From Lunatimonas lonarensis (GTDB taxonomy: Bacteria; Bacteroidota; Bacteroidia; Cytophagales; Cyclobacteriaceae): a DNA stretch of 64,000 nucleotides. The notes beneath the pieces were generated by a model. The model was given only the letters and a program-made list of their open reading frames with translations. It made no database searches and had not been told where the DNA came from. Location: assembly GCF_000390185.1 (NCBI RefSeq), contig NZ_AQHR01000104.1, positions 87,844 through 151,843 on the forward strand. Reading direction: 5' to 3'. Position numbers and translations under genes: made by a program. Numbering within the stretch: position 1 is the first letter of the stretch; each line of letters begins with the position of its first letter. Shown here one piece after another: positions 35,847 through 44,907 of this stretch.

Positions 35847-36932
35847 ATGAGGGTCTTTTTGGTAAATAATTATTCGATGGAAAAGGCTTTTCTATTGTGG
35901 GAGAAGGGTGTCAGCGGAAGTCATCATGTTTGGGGTAAGGTCGAGCTTGATAGGCGTGGGAAAGTGGATATAATATTGTTTCCCCATGAAAAGTTTAAGT
36001 TTCTGAATACGATTGGTAAACTTTTCGGCATTTCACACCTGGATCAACAAATCCGTATTTTGGCGAAAATGAGGGATTTTGATGTGATTTATGCGCCATA
36101 CTCCCTTGCAAACACCAAGTTGTTGGTTCTATTGAAATTCTTCCGCCTATTTAGAAAGCCGATAGTTGCCGTTGTGCATCAGCCCTTTCTATTTTCGAGG
36201 TCTTCAAACTCCCTTCTTCGTTGGATTTCGAAAAAGGTTCTGATGCAGTTTGAGTCGGTTGTCTTTCTCAGTGAGCCCTTGTTGAACGATACCGTTACGA
36301 GGCTGGGGATTTCATCTTCTAATCGTTTTCAGTTTTCCACTGCCCAATGGGGTCCTGATCGTCAATTCTACAAAAGATTTAACACTGACATTCCTCTTGA
36401 AGAGTGCAACTATGTGATTAGTGCAGGGCATACAGATAGGGATTATGAGACTATCATAGAGGCTTTTCGAGGCATCAACTTCCATCTGAAGATATTTTGT
36501 ACCAGGAATTCCATGCCAAAGGTTGATTCTTTACCGCCTAATGTCGAAATTCATTCCGATTTTATTCCCTACATTGAATTGTTGAACCATTATCTGTATG
36601 CTCGGGTCATTTTGATTCCTCTAATATATCCAAAGGAGAAGGAAGGGTGCCAGGGAATGACCGGTTTGCAGGACGTGTTGGCTTTTAACAAGCCAGTCAT
36701 CATTACGGAGAATCCCTATTTGAATCTAAATGTTGAAACAGAGGGAATTGGCCTGATGGTTGCAAAGAGGGATGTAGATGGCTGGCGAGAGGCTATCAAC
36801 GGGCTTGTTCATGATTGGGATCGCCTTAAGCGTATGCAGTCAAAGACAAAGGAAATTTTGGAAAAGAAAGTAAATTCTGAAGTCTTTGCGTTGAAGCTAG
36901 AGAAAGTTCTTCTAAGCCAACTCCAAGAATGA
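35847..36932 (+). CDS. Glycosyltransferase-like protein
   Basis: A 361-residue predicted glycosyltransferase. FDVIYAPYSLANTKLLVLLK and KPIVAVVHQPFLFSRSSNSL mark the acceptor domain. The donor domain has YVISAGHTDRDYETIIEAFR and a nucleotide-sugar region with QGMTGLQDVLAFNKPVIITE. The glutamates of the GT4 motif are not clear, so the family placement is tentative. It lies in the same directional gene run. Confidence 0.72.
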   Translation: MRVFLVNNYSMEKAFLLWEKGVSGSHHVWGKVELDRRGKVDIILFPHEKFKFLNTIGKLFGISHLDQQIRILAKMRDFDVIYAPYSLANTKLLVLLKFFRLFRKPIVAVVHQPFLFSRSSNSLLRWISKKVLMQFESVVFLSEPLLNDTVTRLGISSSNRFQFSTAQWGPDRQFYKRFNTDIPLEECNYVISAGHTDRDYETIIEAFRGINFHLKIFCTRNSMPKVDSLPPNVEIHSDFIPYIELLNHYLYARVILIPLIYPKEKEGCQGMTGLQDVLAFNKPVIITENPYLNLNVETEGIGLMVAKRDVDGWREAINGLVHDWDRLKRMQSKTKEILEKKVNSEVFALKLEKVLLSQLQE

Positions 36933-37002
36933 AGAAACTTCCTTGTTCCAAGTCACGGATTATTCTCGGAGGGTTAACCTAACTAATTGCGCTTTCTAAG
37001 TC

Positions 37003-37950
37003 ATGGATCTGAATGAATTTGATAATGTCATTTACGATAGTAATTCCCTCTATAAATGGGAAGAGTTGAATGAAGCGGAATTTTTGGTACGTGTATTTTC
37101 CGAGCTTAAGGAGGTTTTGAATGACAGCTTCAATGATTTTCTTTTCGTGGTTTTTTCGGACTATGGAGGTGGGAGAGTTCCTAACACAGTAGACCTGAAG
37201 GTGTCAAAAAGGAAAATACTTATCGTTGTTTCCGACGAGTATGGTACGGACCCAAGCAGGTTTAGCGGTAGCTATTTTGCCATTTTTAAAACGTATATAG
37301 GACAGAGTAAATTGAAAGAGAATATCTTTCCATTTCCACTGGGCTACGTGAAAGGAGTCCCTCTATTTAAGATTGAGCCAATTGTACGTAGAAAGGTCAG
37401 TGTGTTTTTTCGTGGTAATTTGAATACAAATAGGATTGATTTTTACAGAAGTCTTTTTAGGGTTTTTGGACTGTTGCCGGCACAAAGGTTCTTAAGGCAC
37501 AAATATTACAGAAAGTTGTTGCTTTGGCTTCGTCGCGATTTTAGCAGTGAGATACCCGACTCTATTCTTGTATTTAATGACGGGTTCAAGCGTGGGTTTT
37601 CTCCTGAATCCTATGGTTATGTTTTGGCGGATAGCAAAATCGTACTCTCTCCAAAGGGTTTCAATAGCACAGAATGTTTCAGGATATACGAAGCGATGCG
37701 GGCTGGATGTGTAATTATTTCCGAAAAACTTCCGGATGTTGTTTTCTACAAGGGGTCTCCCATCATCCAGGTGAGCGACTGGGGAGAAGGGGTTAAGCGG
37801 GCCAAAGAACTGATGCAGGATAAAGAGGAGCTCGAGAGATTGCAATTGGAGACAGTGGCATGGTGGAATTTAAAGTGCTCTGAGAAGGCCACGGCGGTTT
37901 ACATGTCTACTCGCCTAATGAAATTAGATAAAGGGGTGGAATTAGTGTGA
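37003..37950 (+). CDS. Exostosin-like glycosyltransferase domain protein
   Basis: A 315-residue protein whose C-terminal third (LADSKIVLSPKGFNSTECFR, IYEAMRAGCVIISEKLPDVV, YKGSPIIQVSDWGEGVKRAK) matches the pattern of exostosin/GT47-type and related donor-binding domains. The N-terminal half is unlike known families. It is the last gene of the polysaccharide locus on the plus strand, followed by about 250 bp before the convergent ftsY. Confidence 0.65.
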   Translation: MDLNEFDNVIYDSNSLYKWEELNEAEFLVRVFSELKEVLNDSFNDFLFVVFSDYGGGRVPNTVDLKVSKRKILIVVSDEYGTDPSRFSGSYFAIFKTYIGQSKLKENIFPFPLGYVKGVPLFKIEPIVRRKVSVFFRGNLNTNRIDFYRSLFRVFGLLPAQRFLRHKYYRKLLLWLRRDFSSEIPDSILVFNDGFKRGFSPESYGYVLADSKIVLSPKGFNSTECFRIYEAMRAGCVIISEKLPDVVFYKGSPIIQVSDWGEGVKRAKELMQDKEELERLQLETVAWWNLKCSEKATAVYMSTRLMKLDKGVELV

Positions 37951-38203
37951 AATTTTCACGTCCAATTAACGACATCAGGTACTGAAAAAAATTGGTAAAT
38001 TAGAATTTAATTCTTCTATTGGAGTTAGTCTTTATGCACCATGTAAGGTGTCTTTATTCTGATGATAATTTGCTTCGGTTGAGACGATAGCATCCCAGCT
38101 GATTTCTCCACACACGTTGTTTTATGTCGGATTTTTTCCCATCATCCCCATACCAAGGTATCGAAGTTCGATTATGATTGGAATATAGGTAAGCGAGGAT
38201 TTA

Positions 38204-39157
38204 TTACTTTTTAAAGAGAGAATCCACAAATTCCTTGCGGTTAAAAACCTGCAGGTCGTTCATTTTCTCGCCTACCCCTATGTATTTGACCGGGATTTTG
38301 AATTGGTCGGAAATTCCGATGACCACACCCCCCTTGGCTGTTCCGTCCAACTTGGTGATGGCAAGGGACGTGATATCCGTGGCCCTGGTAAATTCTTTCG
38401 CCTGTATAAATGCATTTTGGCCGGTGGAACCATCGAGCACAAGCAACACCTCGTGTGGGGCCTCCGGTATAAATTTCTGCATCACACGCTTTATCTTTGT
38501 CAGTTCATTCATTAGATTGACTTTCGTGTGGAGTCGTCCCGCCGTGTCTACAATGACCACATCGGCCTTCAACTCTACTGCCTTTTTGACGGTATCAAAG
38601 GCCACCGAAGCGGGGTCTGTGTTCATTCCATGGGAAATAACCGGTACTTCTACCCGATCCCCCCAAAGGATTAGCTGATCTACCGCCGCCGCACGAAAGG
38701 TGTCCGCTGCCCCAAGAACCACGGATTTCCCTTTTTGCTTAAATTGATAAGCCAATTTCCCTATAGTTGTAGTCTTCCCAACGCCATTTACCCCTACCAC
38801 CATTATCACATAAGGACCCGCCGATTCCGGCAAATCGAAATCAGCTAGGTCATTTGTATTGTTTTCCTCCAAAAGGCTAGCTATTTCCTCGCGAAGAATC
38901 TTATCCAATTCGGTAGTATTGATATACCTTTCTTTGGACACACGCTCTTCGATCCGGCGGATTACTTTGATGGTTGTTTCTACCCCTACATCAGAGGTAA
39001 TCAAAATCTCCTCCAATTCATCCAAAACCTCATCATCTACCTTGGACTTGCCGACAATCGCCTTACCCAGCTTGGAAAAAAGGTTTTGGCTGGATTTTTC
39101 CAGACCTTTATCCAAGCTTTCCTTTTTTTCTTTGGAAAAAAAACCAAAAACTCCCAT
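38204..39157 (-). CDS. ftsY: Signal recognition particle receptor FtsY
   Basis: A 317-residue SRP GTPase that docks ribosome-nascent-chain complexes at the inner membrane. It has a short N domain, then the G domain with GVNGVGKTTTIGKLAYQFKQ (G1), GAADTFRAAAVDQL, DTAGRLHTKVNLMNELTKI (G3) and TKLDGTAKGGVV (G4), ending in GVGEKMNDLQVFNRKEFVDS. It lacks the long acidic A domain of E. coli FtsY, as usual in Bacteroidota. It is last in the rpmB-rpmG-DUF4295-ftsY operon. Confidence 0.97.
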   Translation of the reverse strand: MGVFGFFSKEKKESLDKGLEKSSQNLFSKLGKAIVGKSKVDDEVLDELEEILITSDVGVETTIKVIRRIEERVSKERYINTTELDKILREEIASLLEENNTNDLADFDLPESAGPYVIMVVGVNGVGKTTTIGKLAYQFKQKGKSVVLGAADTFRAAAVDQLILWGDRVEVPVISHGMNTDPASVAFDTVKKAVELKADVVIVDTAGRLHTKVNLMNELTKIKRVMQKFIPEAPHEVLLVLDGSTGQNAFIQAKEFTRATDITSLAITKLDGTAKGGVVIGISDQFKIPVKYIGVGEKMNDLQVFNRKEFVDSLFKK

Positions 39158-39250
39158 AGCGTGTGATTTTTGAATGCCGAATATACGTAAAAATCCCTTT
39201 CGGTCTGTACCGAAAGGGATCTTATCCTTTACCCGTGTTAAACCCGGCGT

Positions 39251-39403
39251 TTACTTTTTCAGTGTTTCCTGAACCAATGTCGAGGGAACCATCTCTTCTT
39301 TAAACGTATAGGCACCCGTTTTTTCAGATTTTACCGCTCTGATCACTTTAGAGTAGGTGATACCCCCCTCTTTTTTCAATGTTGCAACTACTTTCTTTGC
39401 CAT
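39251..39403 (-). CDS. DUF4295 small basic protein
   Basis: A 50-residue protein, MAKKVVATLKKEGGITYSKV onward, ending in Leu-Lys-Lys. DUF4295 is a Bacteroidota-specific family always found next to the L33 gene, and may be a ribosome-associated small protein. It starts at 39403 and stops at 39253-39251. It was identified by translating the gap between ftsY and rpmG. Basic composition and operon position match the family. Confidence 0.88.
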   Translation of the reverse strand: MAKKVVATLKKEGGITYSKVIRAVKSEKTGAYTFKEEMVPSTLVQETLKK

Positions 39404-39456
39404 GCTTTTTTAGATTTAAGTGTCCAACTCCCTCCGAAGAACGTATTGGCCACTTG

Positions 39457-39639
39457 TTATTTGATCTCTTTATGAACAGTCATTTTCTTCAGGATTGGAT
39501 TGAATTTCTTCAACTCCAGCCTTTCGGTAGTGTTCTTTCTGTTTTTGGTGGTGATATACCTTGATGTACCCGCCACGCCACTTGTCTTATGTTCAGTACA
39601 TTCCAAAATTACCTGAACTCTATTGCCTTTCTTAGCCAT
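39457..39639 (-). CDS. rpmG: 50S ribosomal protein L33
   Basis: A 60-residue L33, beginning [40 protein letters not shown] and the K-K-F-N-P ending region are signature features. The zinc-binding cysteines are partly lost, with only one Cys present, so this is probably a zinc-independent form. It is second in the rpmB operon. Confidence 0.95.
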   Translation of the reverse strand: MAKKGNRVQVILECTEHKTSGVAGTSRYITTKNRKNTTERLELKKFNPILKKMTVHKEIK

Positions 39640-39670
39640 CGCCTTTTATATCCTTAATTTGATGTAAGAC

Positions 39671-39913
39671 TTATTTAATAATTATGGAACCGTTTTTCTG
39701 CGCATCCTTCAATACCGCAGTGATCCCTTTTTTGTTGATTGTTCTCAGTGCCTTGGATGAAACCTTCAACGTAATCCAAGCATCTTCCTCTGGGATGTAG
39801 AAACTTTTCTTATGTAGGTTGGGATAAAACATCCGCTTTGTCTTGTTGTTCGCGTGGGATACATTGTTACCTACCCGAGGCCTTTTTCCGGTGATGTCAC
39901 AAACTTTTGCCAT
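39671..39913 (-). CDS. rpmB: 50S ribosomal protein L28
   Basis: An 80-residue L28, MAKVCDITGKRPRVGNNVSH, with NKTKRMFYPNLHKKSFYIPE and the C-terminal RTINKKGITAVLKDAQ, all characteristic. First gene of the operon, behind an excellent promoter at 39962-39992. Confidence 0.96.
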   Translation of the reverse strand: MAKVCDITGKRPRVGNNVSHANNKTKRMFYPNLHKKSFYIPEEDAWITLKVSSKALRTINKKGITAVLKDAQKNGSIIIK

Positions 39914-39961
39914 GATCTATGTAAAGTGTCTATAAATTAGCCGTTTGACTTTTTGAGTCTG

Positions 39962-39992
39962 CAAATATCGGAAGTTTTCGTACAAATCCAAA
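39962..39992 (-). promoter_or_regulatory. Promoter of the rpmB-rpmG-DUF4295-ftsY operon
   Basis: On the minus strand TTTG (39992-39989), 19 bases, GATATTTG (39969-39962): one mismatch in the -7 element from TAnnTTTG. Transcription should start near 39956, giving a leader of about 43 nt. Confidence 0.7.
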
Positions 39993-40069
39993 AGCGACTG
40001 TGGATTTTATTCGATAAACACTTGTATTTCATCTTTTTGCTCTGGATTCGATATTCCCTGCGCATTTCG

Positions 40070-40077
40070 TATCTTTG
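40070..40077 (+). promoter_or_regulatory. Putative -7 element of rocD
   Basis: TATCTTTG fits TAnnTTTG 56 bp before the rocD start codon. A clear TTTG at -33 is not present. Confidence 0.4.
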
Positions 40078-40132
40078 TCAGGGAAAAGTCCGAAGTCCCT
40101 AGCTTTTTCCAACGTTCAAAATCCATCGCAAT

Positions 40133-41410
40133 ATGTCCGAGTTATCGCCCAGTGCTATTGCTGCCATTGCCTTAGAAGACAAATATGGCGCACATAACTA
40201 CCACCCATTGCCGGTGGTTCTTGTACGTGGTCTGGGTGCTTACGTTTGGGATATCTCCGGTAAACGATATTTTGACTTTCTCTCTGCTTATTCAGCGGTA
40301 AACCAAGGCCACTGCCACCCCAAGATATTGGAAGCACTTCAACAACAGGCTGCCAAGCTTACGCTTACCTCACGGGCTTTTTACAACGATGCGTTGGGTG
40401 AATTCGAAAGGTACCTGAGCCAGCGTTTCGGATTTGAAAAGGTGCTGCCGATGAACACTGGTGTGGAAGCGGTGGAAACGGCTATCAAGCTGGCAAGGAA
40501 GTGGGGATATGAGCGAAAAGGCATACCTGAGAGCGAAGCAATACTGGTCGTTGCCGATAACAATTTTCATGGCAGAACGACCACCGTGATTTCCTTCTCC
40601 AACGATGATCAGGCGAAAAACAACTTTGGCCCCTATACACCCGGATTTATCAACATACCCTTCAATGACGTTGCGGCGTTGGAAGGAATATTTGCAAATA
40701 ACCCTAAAGTTGCCGCTTTCTTGGTGGAACCCATCCAAGGTGAAGCAGGGGTAAATACGCCCGCAGATGACTACATGCGAGCCGTTGCCGACCTATGTAA
40801 AAAACACAATGTTCTATTTATCGCGGATGAAATACAGACGGGTATTGGCAGAACCGGATCGCTATTGGCTGTATGTGGTCATTGTACTTGCGAAGACGAA
40901 TGCGAACAACAGGAAACCTATGCCCGGCCAGACATATTAATCCTGGGTAAAGCCCTTTCGGGCGGATTCCTTCCAGTATCTGCGGTTTTGGCCGACAAGC
41001 ATATAATGGATGTCATTCAGCCTGGACAGCATGGTTCGACCTATGGAGGCAATCCCCTGGCGGGCAGAGTAGCCATTGCCGCTCTGGAAGTGGTGAGGGA
41101 GGAAAGGCTGGCCCAGAATGCCCGAAAGCTGGGAGCGATTTTTCGACAACGCATGCGTATTCTGGCAAAGAAAACAACTTGGATAACGGAGGTTCGGGGT
41201 AAGGGCCTGCTAAATGCACTCGTGATCAACTCCCCCAGTGACAGTTCCACGGCCTGGAACCTCTGTTTGGCACTTCGAGACAATGGGCTACTTGCCAAGC
41301 CCACACACGGAAATATCATACGCCTGGCGCCTCCCCTTGTAATCACCGAAGAGCAGCTCTACGAGTGTTGCGATATCATCGAGACCACCATTTTGAATTT
41401 CAAGGGTTGA
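40133..41410 (+). CDS. rocD: Ornithine-oxo-acid transaminase
   Basis: A 425-residue class III aminotransferase that converts ornithine and 2-oxoglutarate to glutamate semialdehyde and glutamate in arginine/proline metabolism. Family markers are [70 protein letters not shown] and the PLP-lysine block [20 protein letters not shown]. Residues about 245-258 hold an insertion with four cysteines ([14 protein letters not shown]), a possible metal site. Length is normal otherwise. It is transcribed alone. Confidence 0.94.
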   Translation: MSELSPSAIAAIALEDKYGAHNYHPLPVVLVRGLGAYVWDISGKRYFDFLSAYSAVNQGHCHPKILEALQQQAAKLTLTSRAFYNDALGEFERYLSQRFGFEKVLPMNTGVEAVETAIKLARKWGYERKGIPESEAILVVADNNFHGRTTTVISFSNDDQAKNNFGPYTPGFINIPFNDVAALEGIFANNPKVAAFLVEPIQGEAGVNTPADDYMRAVADLCKKHNVLFIADEIQTGIGRTGSLLAVCGHCTCEDECEQQETYARPDILILGKALSGGFLPVSAVLADKHIMDVIQPGQHGSTYGGNPLAGRVAIAALEVVREERLAQNARKLGAIFRQRMRILAKKTTWITEVRGKGLLNALVINSPSDSSTAWNLCLALRDNGLLAKPTHGNIIRLAPPLVITEEQLYECCDIIETTILNFKG

Positions 41411-41593
41411 CGAAGCCGCTGCTCAGGATTTTTGCCTTGAAAAAATCGAAGAATGTTGGGGTCTCCTAAAAGGGTGCCGAAGCTCGGGAAATTGACAGCT
41501 AAACGCATTAAATGTCCATGGGAAGAGTTCTCATACCGTTCTGTGATTATTTTGGGCATACCATCTTACCGAATAGAAACGAATTATAGATAT

Positions 41594-42244
41594 ATGAATG
41601 CAGTAATTTTTGACATGGATGGCGTCATTTGCCACACAAATCCATTCCACTCAGAAGCCTTTCGGGTTTTTTTCGGCAAAAGGGGGCTCTACCCAACAGA
41701 AGCTGAATTTGCAAGCCACATGTATGGTAAAAGCAATAGCTATATATTCAGGCATTTCCTTGGAAGGGAAGTCGTTGGTGAGGAGTTTGCCGCCTTAGAG
41801 CAGGAAAAGGAGGGGTTGTTTCGGGAGATATATGCCAACCAAGTGACCCCGATCGCCGGATTTATGGAATTTTTGGACGGGTTAAAGCGCATTGGCCTGA
41901 AAACAGGAGTAGCCACCTCCGCCCCCTTCGCTAATCTTGGACTGATCATGGGCAGACTTGGCTTTGAACCTAAAATGGAATCCATCTTGGCCAGTGAGCA
42001 CGTAGCAAAGCACAAGCCGGATCCAGAAGTTTACCTAAAATCAGCCTACAACCTGAATACTCCACCCTCGAAATGTGTGGTTTTTGAAGATTCATACTCC
42101 GGTGTTACTGCAGCACTAAACGCCGGAATGCGGGTTGTTGGCGTATTGTCCTCGCACAAAAAGGACGAATTGCCTCCTTGCAATTACTACATCAATGATT
42201 ACCTGGAAATAAATCCAGCGTCATTAAGGCACCTGTTTGGGTGA
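41594..42244 (+). CDS. HAD-superfamily phosphatase (beta-phosphoglucomutase-like)
   Basis: A 216-residue HAD hydrolase with motif I FDMDGVICHT (Asp nucleophile at residue 6), a cap domain, motif II in TGVATSAPFAN, the motif III lysine in HKPDPEVYLKSA and motif IV VVFEDSYSGVTAALNAGMRV. It belongs to the beta-phosphoglucomutase/DL-glycerol-3-phosphatase subgroup, so it acts on a sugar phosphate or a similar small substrate. The frame is open from 41453, but ATG 41594 places the catalytic motif at its normal distance from the N-terminus. Confidence 0.88.
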   Translation: MNAVIFDMDGVICHTNPFHSEAFRVFFGKRGLYPTEAEFASHMYGKSNSYIFRHFLGREVVGEEFAALEQEKEGLFREIYANQVTPIAGFMEFLDGLKRIGLKTGVATSAPFANLGLIMGRLGFEPKMESILASEHVAKHKPDPEVYLKSAYNLNTPPSKCVVFEDSYSGVTAALNAGMRVVGVLSSHKKDELPPCNYYINDYLEINPASLRHLFG

Positions 42245-42575
42245 AGGCAGTATGCAGGTTCCCGGATTGATAAATCAGAGTTTAAAAGGAACAGAAACTG
42301 CCGTAGTAGATTTCGTTAGAATCCCAGCACTTGAGAACTTTCCCAATTAGGAGGGATTACACCGTTGATTAATTGGTGAAATTAACAATTTGATAACACA
42401 AGGATGTCCCGAAAAATCATTTTTGGGGACATTTTTATTTTAATGATGAAAAGGCCTACCTTCTGAGCTTGATAGACAGCTTGTATTTTTAACAAATTGA
42501 TAAAGTAGAAAGCTATTTTTTTACCTGTGCCCTATCTTCCTTTGCAGCGCTGTATTACTAAAATTTCTTCTTTTC
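42245..42575. other. Intergenic region with terminator
   Basis: 331 bp with no gene. The terminator of the HAD gene is at 42404-42441. I see no clear promoter element for the downstream porin gene. Confidence 0.6.
42404..42441 (+). terminator. Rho-independent terminator after the HAD gene
   Basis: ATGTCCC (42404-42410) pairs with GGGACAT (42426-42432), and inside this AAAAA pairs with TTTTT around a TCA loop. A T-rich run follows the stem. Confidence 0.8.
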
Positions 42576-43781
42576 ATGCGAAACCTTTTCGTCTGGCTCA
42601 TTATGGCAAGGATAATGATGCCGGCAGAATCAAAGGCATCGTCTTTCATGCCCGTTGACTCGGTAATGGAAGAGCGCCCTGTCGTCGGAAAAAACTGGTC
42701 TGAGGTTGTCAAACTTCGGGGATATGCCCAGTTGAGGTATAATAGATTGTTCGAAACCAATCCCCTGCTCTCGTGTGACCAATGTGACCGATCCTGGGGT
42801 GAAAATGGCGGATTCTTCTTCCGACGGATACGAATGATCTTCTCAGGAGACATCCATGAGCGCATCTATTTCTATATCCAGCCGGACTTCGCTTCTGGGG
42901 GTGGCCATATGGCACAAATTCGGGATGCCTATTTTGACTTGGCATTGGATGCCAGACAGGAACTGCGTCTCCGCATTGGCCAGAGCAAAGTCCCCTTTGG
43001 GTATGAGAACTTACAGTCCAGCCAGAACCGTATTCCCTTAGATCGAAATGACGGCTTGAACAGTGCCGTAGCAAATGAACGCGACATTGGACTTATGCTG
43101 TACTATGCACCCAGTAAAATCCGCGAACGCTTCCGACACTTGGTTTCGTCCGGACTGAAAGGATCCGGAGATTACGGCGTGTTGGCCATCGGTGCTTACA
43201 ATGGACAAACCGCAAACCAGCCCGAAAAAAACAACTCCCTGCATACCGTAGGCAGAGTGTCCTACCCTTTTGAGCTAGGTAATGGTCAGTTTATCGAGGG
43301 ATCCCTACAGGGGTATTCCGGCAAATTCGTCATCAACAGGCAGATGCTGGCAGACGATAGCCCGACCGAATTCAGGGAATACCGATATGGAGCAACATTG
43401 GTGGTTTTTCCACAGCCCTTTGGCATACAAGCAGAATATAATTGGGGAAGAGGCCCTGAATTCAATCCAACAACAGGAGACATCGACAACAAACCTTTGG
43501 AAGGCGGATACCTGCTGGCCTCCTATTATGTGACATCCGGTAAAAGCCTCTATATTCCCTTTTCCAGGTACCATTATTATAGCGGGGGTAAGAAACACGA
43601 GTTTGACGCAACGAAACATCGTGTCAGGGAATGGGAAATCGGTATAGAATGGCAGCCAAACCGTAATTTTGAGCTGGTAGCCATGTATACGGTCTCAGAC
43701 AGAACCTTTGAAAACTCCCTAAACCCCTCCAATCGGCAGCGGGGAAGCCTGCTACGGCTACAGGCACAGGTAAATTTCTGA
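42576..43781 (+). CDS. Phosphate-selective porin O/P-like outer-membrane protein
   Basis: A 401-residue beta-barrel of the OprO/OprP family, which in other bacteria passes phosphate, polyphosphate or pyrophosphate. The N-terminal signal is short. LRGYAQLRYNRLFETNPLLS begins the barrel, and FFRRIRMIFSGDIHERIYFY, ELRLRIGQSKVPFGYENLQS and SRYHYYSGGKKHEFDATKHR are typical strands; it ends QAQVNF. Substrate selectivity for phosphate is assumed from the family. It is followed by hemB after 68 bp. Confidence 0.82.
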   Translation: MRNLFVWLIMARIMMPAESKASSFMPVDSVMEERPVVGKNWSEVVKLRGYAQLRYNRLFETNPLLSCDQCDRSWGENGGFFFRRIRMIFSGDIHERIYFYIQPDFASGGGHMAQIRDAYFDLALDARQELRLRIGQSKVPFGYENLQSSQNRIPLDRNDGLNSAVANERDIGLMLYYAPSKIRERFRHLVSSGLKGSGDYGVLAIGAYNGQTANQPEKNNSLHTVGRVSYPFELGNGQFIEGSLQGYSGKFVINRQMLADDSPTEFREYRYGATLVVFPQPFGIQAEYNWGRGPEFNPTTGDIDNKPLEGGYLLASYYVTSGKSLYIPFSRYHYYSGGKKHEFDATKHRVREWEIGIEWQPNRNFELVAMYTVSDRTFENSLNPSNRQRGSLLRLQAQVNF

Positions 43782-43849
43782 TCCCATACAGTAACGGCTA
43801 ATATTTGGTACCTTTGCACAGAAAAAACAAAAAACCAAATCCACCCTGT

Positions 43850-44833
43850 ATGAAAATGCTCCGTAGACCCCGCAGGAACAGAAAGTCAGAAGTAATCCGA
43901 AACATGGTCGAAGAGACCCGATTATCTGTAAAAGACTTCATACTGCCTCTTTTTTTACTTGACGGGAAAAACCAGCAAATAGAAGTGAACTCCATGCCTG
44001 GGATCTACCGATTTTCCACAGACTTATTGCTGAAGGAAATAGAAACCTGTATGAACCTTGGCATCAGGGCGTTTGACATTTTCCCAGCCTACCCAGAGTC
44101 CAAGAAGGATAAAACAGCCACCGAGAGCTTTAATCCCGATACCTTTTACCTAAAAGCCATCGAATCGGTCAAAAAGTACTTTCCGGAGGCATGCGTTATG
44201 ACGGATGTTGCGATGGATCCCTACAGTTCGGACGGACACGACGGACTTGTCTTGGATGGAAAGATCCTAAACGACGAAACCTTGGAAATTCTTGGCAAGA
44301 TGGCAATAGCCCAAGCACAGGCAGGTGCTGACATTCTTGGCCCCTCTGATATGATGGATGGCCGTGTCGGCTACATCCGTACGGTTTTAGATGAGCATGG
44401 ATACAAGGATGTTTCCATTATGTCGTATACCGCCAAGTATGCCAGTGCATTCTACAACCCCTTTCGTGATGCCCTGGACTCTGCCCCGAAAGCGGGAGAT
44501 AAAAAAACGTATCAAATGGATCCTGCCAATGCAAAGGAGGCATTGATAGAGGCTGAATTGGACTACCAGGAAGGTGCCGACTTTCTAATGGTAAAGCCTG
44601 CCCTTGCGTACTTGGATATCATCAAGCTTCTAAAAGACAACCACACCCTACCCATCGCGGCCTACAATGTAAGCGGCGAATACGCCATGATCAAAGCATC
44701 GGCGGCGAACGGATGGCTAGATGGGGAAAGAGCCATGCTGGAGAGTCTGCTAAGTATCAAACGGGCAGGAGCCAGTGTCATTTTGAGTTATTTCGCAAAG
44801 GAATTTGCTTACCTCCAGCAACAAAGCCAGTAA
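43850..44833 (+). CDS. hemB: Delta-aminolevulinic acid dehydratase (porphobilinogen synthase)
   Basis: A 327-residue enzyme that condenses two 5-aminolevulinate molecules to porphobilinogen. LSVKDFILPLFLLDGKN begins the catalytic domain. CVMTDVAMDPYSSDGHDGLV is the metal-binding region, where Asp replaces the zinc cysteines of the zinc-type enzyme, suggesting a magnesium-type enzyme. GADFLMVKPALAYLDII carries the Schiff-base lysine. The frame is open from 43805, but ATG 43850 (MKMLRRPRRNRKSEVIRNM) is the natural start. A bidirectional terminator follows. Confidence 0.96.
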   Translation: MKMLRRPRRNRKSEVIRNMVEETRLSVKDFILPLFLLDGKNQQIEVNSMPGIYRFSTDLLLKEIETCMNLGIRAFDIFPAYPESKKDKTATESFNPDTFYLKAIESVKKYFPEACVMTDVAMDPYSSDGHDGLVLDGKILNDETLEILGKMAIAQAQAGADILGPSDMMDGRVGYIRTVLDEHGYKDVSIMSYTAKYASAFYNPFRDALDSAPKAGDKKTYQMDPANAKEALIEAELDYQEGADFLMVKPALAYLDIIKLLKDNHTLPIAAYNVSGEYAMIKASAANGWLDGERAMLESLLSIKRAGASVILSYFAKEFAYLQQQSQ

Positions 44834-44849
44834 CCTATCGATACAATAA

Positions 44850-44884
44850 AAAAAACGCCAGTTAGTCGACTACCTGGCGTTTTC
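44850..44884. terminator. Bidirectional terminator between hemB and the convergent barrel gene
   Basis: AAAACGCCAG (44852-44861) pairs perfectly with CTGGCGTTTT (44874-44883). The A-tract and T-tract let it serve both convergent genes. Confidence 0.85.
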
Positions 44885-44907
44885 TGTTTTTTTCAATTTT
44901 AAATTGC

